Part shown: one piece after another, positions 10,957-20,996 of the stretch
How the letters are laid out: each line of letters starts with the position of its first letter
Numbering within the stretch: position 1 is the first letter of the stretch
NCBI GenBank assembly: GCA_951217055.1
Contig: OX578281.1
Coordinates: forward strand, 27,514,101-27,578,100
Reading direction: 5' to 3'
Source of the DNA: Gerris lacustris
Lineage: Eukaryota; Arthropoda; Insecta; Hemiptera; Gerridae
Length of the DNA: 64,000 bases
Translations under genes and position numbers: made by a program
The notes under the pieces: model-generated
Told to the model about the DNA's origin: nothing
Databases searched by the model: none
The model's input: only the letters and a program-made list of their open reading frames with translations

Positions 10957-13092
10957 CATGGGCGCCCATACCTATGGGCAGGGGGGGGCCATGGCCCCCC
11001 CCTGGAAAAGTGGAAAAGAGGAATAGAGGAAAAAGAGGAAAAAAAGAGGGAAAAAAAGAAGAAAAAAAGTTTATGTAGGTTAGTTTGTATCAGATTAACT
11101 TCTTTTTTTTAAAAGTAATTTCAGTGTTTACCGATTTCTTTTATTACATATAAATAAGTCCAGTCAAGTTAGACATTAATAATAATGTAGTTCTGATTTT
11201 TTTTATATGTTGTTCGGAACAGTTAGGGTAGTGTGATCCTATAAGTTTGCAGCTTCGAAAAAACTTGTGCTGGCAGTGTAATACGGGAAAAACTGAAAAT
11301 AGTCGGACTTTTTTAAGTTGTTGCCATATAACGCGTTAATTATAGTATGTGTTTTTCGATATTAGCGTTACAATTTCTAAAGTACAGTAAATTTGCAGCA
11401 GCATAAGTCTATAACTGCAGCTCTGCACATATCTAATATTTTCCGAGTGACCAGTCAAAATTTGTCAGTTTTTCCAAAAAATGAATTTTTTTAGTATTGC
11501 TCTCGTTTCGGGCCGAATATCGGTATAAAACCACTCACCTATAAGGAAAGAAGGTGTAAATTTAATTTACTAGTTTCCTTTTAAGTACAAAACGAAGTTT
11601 GTAGGCCTAATAGTTCTGTTGCAATCGTAAAAACATTAGAATGGATTATGGAAGGGGGGCTATTGGGGCAGCACCCCCCCCCCCCCTCTTTGGAATTTTA
11701 CTTGTGACATTGGCCCTAACAACATATCCAAAAATTGTATATACCCGACCTTTTGCAAGGAAGACTATATTTTTTGTACTTATTGACTGGACTGTTAACA
11801 CCCTATTATTTTTATTTTTAACCTAATACTATCAGCAAATTTCTATTGATCTCAAAACATTTGGCGTACTTAATTGTTTTGCTAATTCATGTAACTAAAA
11901 TATTTTTAAAATGTACCAATTTATTTTACTGGGTACTAAAATAAAACATTAATTTATAATAATGTACAACTTTTAATAATGACATATTATTCAAATATAA
12001 TTTTGTTTATGTAAAATACCCAGGTTTTCTTGTCAAGTTCATAAAAAACTTCAATTTATTGGTATAAAATTTTAGATGTTCTTAGAATAGTCTAAAATGA
12101 CGTTTTCAAGTAATGTAAACAAAAAAATTTTGCCGGGGGAGAGCCCCCGGACCCCCCTAAAAGAGAGTCCAGCCCCCTTTAAAATTGGCTGGATCCGCCC
12201 TTGTGTTCGGACCAGTTAGGCTATTGTGATCTTAAGTTTGCAGCTTCAAAAAAATTGTGCTAGCTGCGTAAAACATGAAAAAAATTGAAAAACTGAAAAA
12301 AATATATTTTTTATTATAGACGTGCCATGTCTCGGAATGTATTATATGTGCAGAGCTGCAGTTGGGCTTATGCTGCTGCTAATTTACTGTACTTTAAAAA
12401 TAATATAACGACTAATATATAAAAAAAAAACATAGTTTACGAGTTATATGGCAAAAACTGACAAAAGTCTAAATTTTCTTCAGTTCTTCATGTATAAGGC
12501 AGTTGCACAGGTATTTTGAAGCTGCAAACTCAGTATCACACTACCCTAACTGGTCCGAACAACATATCGATAAAAGAAATCACAAAGAGAAATACAAATG
12601 TAGTTAACGTCTTTTACACCGATATAAATTAGATTAAAATTGTTAATTCGTCCTATATAGATGCGCTAAATAAATCCTATTTCTTTCAACATTTGTCACT
12701 ATCTAATTTTCATAAGAACTTTATGCAAATTATAGCTGTATCCGTTCTTGCTCTGTAGTAAAGGATCAAACTCTACTTAACTAAATTTTAAAAATTCAAA
12801 GGAAACTTTAAGAATATATTTTGATTTGACCTACCACACTGAACTGGAAGTTCGATTTTTAGGGCCTCAAAACATGTTTTTCATAGTCTAAAATCTACTA
12901 GTCTAAAATTTAAAAAATATAAAATAAGGGAGGTCAAAAAACCTAGTACACCCCCCCCCCCCCCCCGCGGTTGTCGTTCCCCCTCCACCGGTGGTAACCC
13001 CCCCCCCCCCCCCTTCCCTTTAACGGTGGTCCCCCCTCCCCCTCGCTGGTAACGGTGGCCCCCCCCTACAAAAATTCATATGGGCGCCCATG
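10957..13092. mobile_element. 2.1-kb non-autonomous DNA transposon with 8-bp target duplication
   Basis: The ends form short inverted repeats (CATGGGCGCCCATA). They are flanked on both sides by the same eight bases, CTACAAAC (10949-10956 and 13093-13100). An 8-bp duplication is characteristic of hAT-type transposition, among others. No transposase frame is visible. The interior has strong poly-C/poly-G tracts next to both ends (10981-11000; 12952-12967; 12999-13014) and a GGGGGAGAGCCCCCGGACC stretch near 12135. Internal copies of a second motif are described separately. Terminal-repeat and duplication evidence is direct; the hAT assignment is inferred from duplication length only. Confidence 0.75.
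11206..12564. repeat. Internal inverted and direct copies of a TGTTCGGA motif
   Basis: A block of about 45 bases beginning TGTTCGGAACAGTTAGGGTA and running through TTTGCAGCTTC occurs three times inside the 10957-13092 element. It is in plus orientation at 11210-11258 and 12204-12250, and in minus orientation at 12517-12562. The second and third copies bound a segment of about 360 bases that looks like a small inverted-repeat element. Further shared sequence (GCAGAGCTGCAGT; TACAGTAAATTTGCAGCAGC) also occurs in opposite orientations at 11384-11432 and 12350-12395. Confidence 0.75.
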
Positions 13093-13124
13093 CTACAAAC
13101 GGATATTTCTGTCTGGGAATTTTT

Positions 13125-13311
13125 GAATTTGGAGACAAAAGTTTTTCGTTCTTCAGAACGATCGCGTAGCTTTTGTTACCCTAGGCCCTATGTAAGCTTG
13201 AAGCAAAAAGGGGGGAACATTAATATAATAAAAAAATAATAATAATGATTTGCAAAATCATTATACCATTTGAGTACACGAGGAAGCTATATGTGCCACA
13301 CTAATAATTGG
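13125..13311. repeat. Two fragments of the terminal-hairpin family
   Basis: At 13125-13200 a plus-strand 3' end (GGAGACAAAAGTTTTTCGTT, then CTTCAGAACGATC) is followed by a mutated hairpin. At 13268-13311 the reverse-complemented 5' end (CGAGGAAGCTATATGTGCCA) follows. The opposed orientation implies two separate insertions or a rearrangement. Confidence 0.55.
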
Positions 13312-13620
13312 TAGAAGTTGTTTTTATAACTTCCTATTTAATTTTTAACACATTTCACGCATTCAATAAACGCAAAAAAATGAATGAATAAAATATGATA
13401 CGCACGACGGCAGTGTTTCTTAGCATGTTATCATGGCACAAATAAGAGCCCACGTGACGTGGCGGTAGTGCGTTTTTACCTTAAGACTTAAGATGCTCTT
13501 CTTAGAACTAAACTGTGGAAGAGAATTGGCACATTTTCATCCATTAGTGATGAAAAATAGATGTGACTAATCTGTCACTTTGATAATCTCCTAATACTGT
13601 ATGAAAATGGATCCTCATCC

Positions 13621-13623
<3 letters not shown>

Positions 13624-13707
<84 letters not shown>

Positions 13708-13713
13708 TAGTTC

Positions 13714-13751
<38 letters not shown>
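13624..13751. repeat. (TA)n microsatellite, interrupted
   Basis: A long TA run (13624-13706), a short interruption (CTAGTTCTT) and a second TA run to about 13750. Confidence 0.97.
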
Positions 13752-13754
<3 letters not shown>

Positions 13755-14187
13755 CAAATATAGGTTGATAACTTATTTGTTGTGTGCTTGTTTTAGATGG
13801 CGGTAGACTGATAGAGGGGAATACCCATCAATTCACGTAAGCCAACCTGATTCCGCTTTTAATTATATGTTTATTAAAACCAGCTCTGTGTGCGAAAGCG
13901 AAGGAAAAATATTAAATTTATTCTTACAGTAATTATATCAAGTGAAAGAGAAATTGGAGGTTGGTGGTGTTAAATTTCTCCTGCCGAGATCTGAAGCTTG
14001 TAAACTTTACTCTTGATTTGAACCCGATCGTAACTCACTTCTTTATTAACTCAGTTACTTAGTACTTTCTCCTTCCCATGCAATTAAATTGATTTTTTTT
14101 ATTTCTCGCACATAGATTGTAGAAATTATCGTTTATAGAGAAAGTTTTATATTGCTTAAACCAGAGTATAGAATATGTGACCTGTTA

Positions 14188-14575
14188 GGGTTAGGAAGTG
14201 GTTAATAGGATTTGATTTAAGGTGGTAAGATAAATTTGAAGGAGATTAGAGGAGGTTTGGTATGCTAAGAGGTGCATACTGGGGGTATGTGAAAAATTTG
14301 GATTATTGGAGGTGGTAAAAGTAGATTAGGGGTGAATAAAGGTGTCATAGGGAGGTTTTGGATTGTTGGAGTGGTTGAAGTAGATTAGAGGTAAATAAAA
14401 GTGGTAAGTGGAGGTGGTGAGTGGTTAATTAGGATTTTGGTAGGTGGCTATTGTAAATTAGAGGTGGTAAGAGTTGGTTTGTCTTTATTCGAGGAGTAAA
14501 GTAGATTAGCGAAGGTCAGTGAATATTTGGGATTGTTGGAGGTGGCTAAAATAGATTAGAAGAGGTAATTTTTGA
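14188..14575. repeat. Degenerate G-rich tandem repeat
   Basis: Five diverged units of roughly 40-55 bases begin near 14297, 14354, 14427, 14484 and 14526. They share GGATTGTTGGAGGTGG followed by AAAGTAGATTAGAGG-like sequence. The plus strand is markedly rich in G over C throughout. No protein frame persists. Confidence 0.7.
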
Positions 14576-15050
14576 GAAAATGGCGAAAATTGATGATTGA
14601 TGAAAGTTGAATATATCCTGAATCAGTTTTTGTTCGCACCTTTTAAGAGGAACTGTTTAATAGATTGTAGTTTTAATTAAATATTTTATATCTCAATTCA
14701 AAACACATGTACGCGTGGCGTGTCCAGTGAAAGCAAACGTGATAGTCAACTGAAACACCCTTGTTGTTATTCAAGTTTATACTTATAAGCAAATAGAGGA
14801 TGGCTCATCACTTGAACGATAAAGTTTGACTTGGTTAAACGTTTTTGATCCACTAAAAAGTTGATCAATTCAATTAAATTGAAGGTTGTCAGGCTCACTA
14901 TAGATTTCATTCAACTTTGTTGATCAACCATAATCGGTCAATTAAACTTGATCCATGAGAACGCGCCTTAATTGCCTAAGTTGTTAAAGTGTACCTACCT
15001 TAGCCGTGGGTGGAGGTGGGATAAAATAAACATCTGACCGATACAACTGG
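14576..15050. other. Gene-free stretch
   Basis: No gene is seen. Around 14850-14960 there are imperfect inverted words (GTTGATCAATTCAA; GTTGATCAACC; TTAAACTTGATCC) that may be an old inverted-repeat element, but I could not fix its ends. Confidence 0.4.
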
Positions 15051-15059
15051 TACTAAATT

Positions 15060-15365
15060 TGTTCATATACGAGTAGGTACATAACTTGTTGGTTCAGATT
15101 TTTTAATTTATTAGTTATTTCGAGTTTTCGTGGTTACATTAGATTATTATTAAACATTTTATCATAAAAATATCTCCTTCCTGGCTGAGAATCGAACCCA
15201 TTCTCTCACCTTCAACATTAATATAGCTAATTGCTCAGGAATTAGAATTTACCCGGGTAGACGAAATACATGGTTAGATTTCTATTTAAATGAACTACAT
15301 TTAAGAATTTTCAAAATCGTCGAAACAGTTATGGAGAAATAATTTTTTCAAGGTTTTTTAAAGTT
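15060..15365 (+). repeat. B-box repeat family copy, 5' half
   Basis: Shares with 25830-26380 the order: CATATACGAG, TTTATTAGTTATTTCGAGTT, TGAGAATCGAACCCATTCTC (B box on the minus strand), CTATTTAAATGAACTACATT and AAAATCGTCG. The 3' half with the terminal palindrome is absent. Confidence 0.65.
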
Positions 15366-15369
15366 TTAA

Positions 15370-15910
15370 AAACGTATCATATTTTATCCTCGTGTATGCA
15401 GACGATCTGTGCCTTTTGTCACCAAGACTAGGATATGATGGTTAAGCTGAAACATTTGCAGGATGAGTCATGACCATCCAGCTAGGACGAAAATCTATTC
15501 GGAAAAGACCTAGGTGCTGAAGATAAAAAGCAGAAGACAAGATAAGCTCTACTTGGTACAAGAGGAGTTATAGAAACGGTGGAGAGCTTTTGCTATCTAG
15601 ACATCATGGTAACTAGTAGAGGAGACACCAAGGAGGACATCCGCAGTCCAGGATAAATAAAGCAAATGGGTGCATGAGTTTTATCTGGAGCCCTTCTAGC
15701 AGACCCGACAGATCTCCCGTAGAATAACAGTAATCAACAGTAATAACTGTTCTTCAACTGTAATGTGAAGCCCGTGCTGTACCTGTAGGAGAACAGTAGA
15801 AAATTAAGCGTTGAAGATGGAAAAGACCTGGAGAGAGGTCAAAGCATTGGCCCAAAATAGAATCCGATGGTGATGTTTCAAAGAGGCCCTATCTACCTCC
15901 ATGGTGTAAA
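15370..15910 (+). pseudogene. LINE reverse transcriptase fragment, broken
   Basis: At 15392 the frame reads VYADDLCLLSPRL, which contains the catalytic YADD motif of reverse transcriptase palm domains. Frame-shifted pieces that follow resemble the region downstream in RTE/CR1-type LINEs: KLKHLQDES, then YLDIMVTS plus a KEDIRS-like stretch, then NVKPVL-like sequence. The end encodes KALAQNRIRWWCFKEALSTS, like the usual tail of such polyproteins. Stops and frameshifts are frequent, so this is a dead copy. Only the last third or so of a LINE ORF is represented. The exact clade is uncertain. Confidence 0.75.
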
Positions 15911-17440
15911 AGGAAATAAGTATAAACATACCGTATATTATATTAAGTACAATTGTTCCTTATTTATGCTTCACTATTCTCTTATTTACAATACTTAGTA
16001 GTTAGTGATAAAATAAAAATACCCAAGCTATGAGCTCTAACTACGTATTTGTATTTGTGGATAAACAATCTTTAATTATTTTATTTTTGTATTATTTTGC
16101 ATATTGTGATTTGCTATTTGTATAAATTTGCTATTGTAATACATAACTATATTCAAAATAATTGTTCTCCACTGCTTCGGCTGATTTACCAGCAGGTAAA
16201 TTAATGTAATGAATATAAGTTTATATTATGTATGTATAATTTGGTTATAATTCCATCTAGCTATCTATCTATATAAACAATTAGTGGCCAACAACTTTAA
16301 GAATCAGAGAAAGTGATGAAAGTAATATTTAGACAGGCTTTTATAGGACTTAGCCAAGTAGCAGGAAGTTAAGTCCCCATCTTATTAGAGGTCAGGGTCA
16401 TCAAGTCCAGTTAACTTACCAGCTGCTTCATTCTACTCCTTTGAACCATTTAATCCGCTAACTTCGCCGCCTTAATCTACTACAAACAAATATAAACAAC
16501 TACAGTTAATATTATCTACCTACTTTGTTTCATCAAGATACATTATTATAACAAATATAATCTTTAGTTGAAATCTTCCTTATAAAATATTTTTATTATA
16601 TTTATTAAAACCTACGCATTTAATTTGGTTCCAGCCCCCAGGTCATATTTGTAATAGAACACAATAACAACAAAAAACCATGGTGAGGTGTGGCTATAAT
16701 GCTTCATCTTTAATTTCTTAAAGTAGAATAGTTATATTTATATTTTATAAACTTGGCATTTATATAAAGGACTATATATTTATAAGAGAATACATATATT
16801 ATATTTTATCAGAGAAAACAATAACTATTTAGAAGACAGAAGACATTATTCTGCCGGCCAGGGCACTCCACGGGCTGAATGTATACATGATTTTTCCATC
16901 GAAACTAGCCAAGTTGTTCAATTAACAAACAAGATCTTTACACAAAATTATTGTAATTAAAACAATTGGCCGGTTTCGGCTGCAAGGAAAAACCTGATGG
17001 TTATAGAGAGACTTTGAAAGTTCAAGTGAAAATAAAAAAAAGTCTAAGCTACAGGCTCTAAGGAGATTAGGACAGAAAATAAATCTAAAACTTAACAATA
17101 CTACTCCACCTATTGATGAAAATTTTAGAAAAAAAAAAATCACAAGTATTTAACTAATTGACATAAAATTGCAATTTCGAAAATTTATATAGAAGTAGAG
17201 TCAAAATAATTACAAACACAAAAAAATAAAGTAACAACAACAACAAAACATATAACATATAAAACAGAACGAAAAAATTGTATATTACAAAATGGTCGAA
17301 AAAGCATTGGATTACAAAAACTTAGGCGTTAAATAAAAAAATCAAATGAGAATTTTAAATAAGTGACTCAAAATAGGTACATACTACACAAGTGGTCATA
17401 AAAGATATACAATATAAAAAATTATTGCAAATTGCACAAT
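15911..17440. other. Gene-free AT-rich stretch
   Basis: No supported gene is seen. A short CTAT tetranucleotide run lies near 16257-16273. The 73-codon minus-strand frame at 16922-17143 has no recognisable content. Confidence 0.5.
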
Positions 17441-17444
17441 AATT

Positions 17445-18400
17445 AGACTAAAAAACTTTAGCAACAAAAAAAGCACAAACGCCTAGCCTCCTTAGAATGA
17501 ACATCCTCCAGCCATCTGATTCTAGGCATCTTATTTTAGGCCTTCCTCTCCTTCTTCGTCCTCCTGGTCTACCATCCATAGTTTTCCTGGGCCCTCTGTT
17601 TTTATGTCCAAGCCATCGAACTCTTCCTACTTTTATAAAATTCACAATGTCTGGTCGTTTGTAAAAATTAATCCGTTCTCTGTTTGTGCGTAGCCTCCAT
17701 CTACCATTTTCGAACGCAGCACCGTAAATTTTTCGCTCTCAACCTCTCAATTTCTTTTCATTGCTAATTCCCTTACCCTTAGGTACAATGGGGCTTATAA
17801 TACTCATATATAATAATAAACTTCGTGTTATGGCTCACACTCTGCGATTTGAAGATGGATTGTAATTCATAATAGGTCCTATTCCCCGCAGCAACCCTAG
17901 CTTTAATCTCTTCTGAAATAATTTTTTCTTGAGTAATCAGGAACTATAATTTCTCGTCTCTTTCAAATTCTTCTCCTCCAATATGCACCCTCTTCTAGAA
18001 GACAACATAAACTTAGTTTTCACTGTATTAACTTGGAGCCCCATTACATTAGCAGCATCTCTCAGCCCCACATAAGTTCCCACCAAATCCGCACGCCTTC
18101 GAGACACAACATCTATATCATCCTAAAAAGCCACCATCTGTGCCATCTTGCTGTAAATAGTACCTCCTCTGCTAACAAGTACCTTACGAATTGCCTGTTC
18201 TATCGCCAGGTTAAGTAAGGATCGCGGATATTGAGTCTCCTTGGCAAACAACCACGTCCTACGAGAGTCCATCATTGACTCTCACTCTGATCTTTGTACA
18301 ACTTAGTGTCATTTTGGCCAGACAAATAAGTTTGTTGTTTATCCCAAAATTACTCATGGCTTTCAGAAGAGGACTTGTTTTAATGGAGTCATATTCTTGC
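17445..18400 (-). pseudogene. LINE reverse transcriptase fragment, broken (minus strand)
   Basis: Read on the minus strand from about 18400 down. The frames give NFGINNKLICLAKMTLSCTK, then RVRVNDGL, then LLNLAIEQAIRKV followed by SRGGTIY. Next comes MVAF*DDIDVVSRRRADLVG, where the YADD-type catalytic motif is damaged. After it follow YVGLRDAANVMGLQ and the tail GRVRWLGHKNRGPRKTMDGR with a Gly/Arg-rich GRPKIRCLE. The order matches palm and thumb regions and the C-terminal tail of RT-encoding non-LTR retrotransposons. Several stops and frame changes show it is inactive. The last part remains open for 65 codons (17448-17645). Confidence 0.8.
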
Positions 18401-18404
18401 TCGA

Positions 18405-18728
18405 AGTAATATTATATATAGTTCAGAAAAATCACACCCCACGGCAAATTCGAGAAATGAATTTTCCCTATAAATTTGGGGCGCTATCCTCAGAATTCTG
18501 AACAAACGAGTACACAATTTATTAGCAGAAAACGGGTTTGATGATTGTGAAAAAAAAATACTATTTTGCTGTCCATTTAAATACGAATCTAACCAACGAA
18601 GACTTTATTCCTGAGAAAATAGCTATAATCACAAAGGTATAAAGGTCGGATTCGACTCCTTGCCGGGGAGATGTATTTTTATGGTAAATTTTGATAAAAT
18701 GTTAATTAATAAATAAATGTAACCACGA
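18405..18728 (-). repeat. B-box repeat family copy
   Basis: In the orientation of 27430-27800: TTCGAGAAATGAATTTTCCC, AAATTTGGGGCGCTATCC, CATTTAAATACGAATC, GAGAAAATAGCTATAAT, GGATTCGACTCCTTGCC (B box) and TTTTATGGTAAATTTTGAT. The 95-codon frame overlapping it (18629-18916) is not a gene. Confidence 0.65.
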
Positions 18729-19505
18729 AAACTCAAAACAGCTAATAAATGGAAAACACTGGATCTAGTAATTATGCAATCGTATATAGGAGAAAACATA
18801 GTACCAGTTTTATCGAACAGATCATTTGTTGAAAGATGCCTTGGTTCAGTCTTTCTCTTATAATAATTGAATTTAATCATTTTTCTAAGGTTAAATTTCT
18901 TTTTTACTAATTTCACATGATTCTTATTTTCTCTACTTATTATAAGCTTATAATTGTGGTTGGATAAGCTGAAGTTATTAAGTAAAGTTACATAATGTTA
19001 TCAGATAAGAGAAACAAGTCTTTTAGAAATCAGCAAGTTATTATTTTATTATTTTTTACAGAAGTAGCATCGTTGAAATGGTTTTTATTTCGATTTATTA
19101 TTACATATAATTGCATATTAAATGTCTTAGCCGAATGAGGCGCCACCAGATTTAATCACGACTTGCTTAAACCACCAATTTAAATGCATCCATTTTTATT
19201 TTTTTATAAATATAATTAAAATGTATAACTAGTTTGTATGTTTTTTAAAAAAAAAATAGCAGAAACGTTATAAAACGAAAACAAGTTGCTTTAAATTTCC
19301 GGATATTCCCCTGATTATAACTTCCCGTGGTCATCTTTATTTCTTTTTTATATTTATTTAAATATTGATGAATTATAGGAATCTAGCCCGAATAGTTTTT
19401 AATGTATTAATCATTTATTTTGTTTAATATAATGATATAATATATTTTATGTATAATATAATCAGTTTTAAAAAAATCGGGGGGAAATTTAAATAAATTT
19501 GACAA
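18729..19505. other. Gene-free stretch
   Basis: AT-rich sequence without a supported gene or clear repeat. Confidence 0.45.
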
Positions 19506-19509
19506 TTAT

Positions 19510-19592
19510 GGGCTGTTAAAGCATAAAATCATTAAAGTGTACGAAATAGGACGCGAGGGAGCTATGTGCCACTCTAATTGACAGAGTATTTT
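19510..19592 (-). repeat. Terminal-hairpin family, 5' fragment
   Basis: GGGCTGTTAAAGCATAAAAT, then CATTAAAGTGTACGAAATAG, then GAGCTATGTGCCACTCTAAT. This is the reverse complement of the 5' end seen at 45475-45545. Confidence 0.65.
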
Positions 19593-19686
19593 AAATTTGG
19601 CGTGAAATATTATTTAAAACTCAATAAATCATTTTCTCTCATTTGTTATAATAATACATCATTTATATATTTATTAAAAGGACAAA

Positions 19687-19687
<1 letters not shown>

Positions 19688-19762
<75 letters not shown>
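19688..19762. repeat. (TA)n microsatellite
   Basis: Pure TA run of about 75 bases. The Tyr-Ile repeat frames on both strands are artefacts of it. Confidence 0.97.
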
Positions 19763-19769
<7 letters not shown>

Positions 19770-20104
19770 CACCAGGCAGAGTACCTTTTAAAAATTGTAT
19801 TATAATTATGTAAATAATAAATTATATGCAATGAATAAAACAATAAATAACTACTATTTAAATTGCTAAATTTAGTGAGAAAGTGTGTCCGAAGTGTCCT
19901 TCGATATCTTGTATATAAGTGATAATAATGAAAATTATAATGATAATAATAATTGAGTGTAAATACATTCAAATTATAACCAACTACTCCACTAACTTAT
20001 AAATTCATTCATAATAAAAATAAACTTAAATAGAAGTAAACAAATTAATAAATAATAACAATCATGAAACCATGATTAAAAGTTATATTTAATATATTGT
20101 AGTT

Positions 20105-20460
20105 GTAGTCATTTTGTACTGCACAAGCGGCCCCAAGGTGTCTTACTAAGGCTGTTCAGTCCTTCCGTTGAGTAACTTTAGAGCCAAATCCATGGCTAAA
20201 GAAGGTTTGCCAATAGTACCATTGTACCATCCTTAACTGGTTTATTGATCTGCACTCTGATAGAACATGATATAGCTCTTCTGTCAGTTGGGCACTGATA
20301 AGAGGGCAGTAGTGTTATCTGTTATCCAAGATTTCCATGATAAGTCAATCATGTAGGACATGGCTTTTGTTGTAATTTTGGAAAGGTCTCTTAAGTTCAA
20401 ATGTTAAGTCACGTTGGATACCTATTACTATTCTTTGCAGGTAATATTTGCTTTTCATTT
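20105..20460 (-). pseudogene. Possible LINE C-terminal remnant
   Basis: On the minus strand one frame reads CPLISAQLTEELYHVLSECR, followed by sequence with several stops. This is reminiscent of the cysteine-containing tail after the reverse transcriptase in some LINEs. The region is less AT-rich than its surroundings. The assignment is weak; it could also be a different old element. Confidence 0.25.
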
Positions 20461-20836
20461 TCACCATGTTAATCTCATTAATTAATTAAAAATATCACTG
20501 AATAATTAAAATTAAATTTAAAAAAAATTGAACTGGGTTTCATTAGAAATACCTGCTAAATTTAAAATTATTTTTTTAAGTTCTTTTAGAATTTATATAG
20601 CTTTCAAGAAATATATGTAGGTATAATATATTTATATATTATGACGTCGGTTGATATTTTACTTTTTTCAAAATTAAAAAAAAAGAAGAGTGAGTTCTCG
20701 ATGTCTCGATTAAATTATTTTTCGTGTTTTGGATTTTATTTTGCGATTTTATGGTAATGAGCTGTAGGTAGGGGCAGGTTAGGAACTGGTTTTGGATGGA
20801 TGACCGCGGGGAGGGCTATTAAGTCCTAAGTCCTTA

Positions 20837-20877
20837 TATATATTTAAGCCTCACTTCTCTTCCACAAGCCTTCAGTT
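20837..20877 (+). promoter_or_regulatory. Core promoter: TATA box and arthropod initiator
   Basis: TATATATTTAAG (20837-20848) is followed by an arthropod-type initiator TCAGTT (20872-20877). Spacing from the TATA box to the initiator A is about 30 bases, as in focused insect promoters. The predicted start at about 20874 gives a 5' leader of about 123 bases before the ATG at 20997. Confidence 0.75.
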
Positions 20878-20996
20878 ATAACTTTGAATCGAAAAGTTCA
20901 ACATTTATACATTTTTTCCCCGCACTTAAGTTTTTCCCCCAATCTTGGATTATTTTTACGTTATATCAAATATTCTAAAAAATATAAACTTTCATC

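Noticed and set aside
19578..19972. Tyr-Ile-rich frames on both strands
   Set aside because: They derive from the (TA)n run at 19688-19762.
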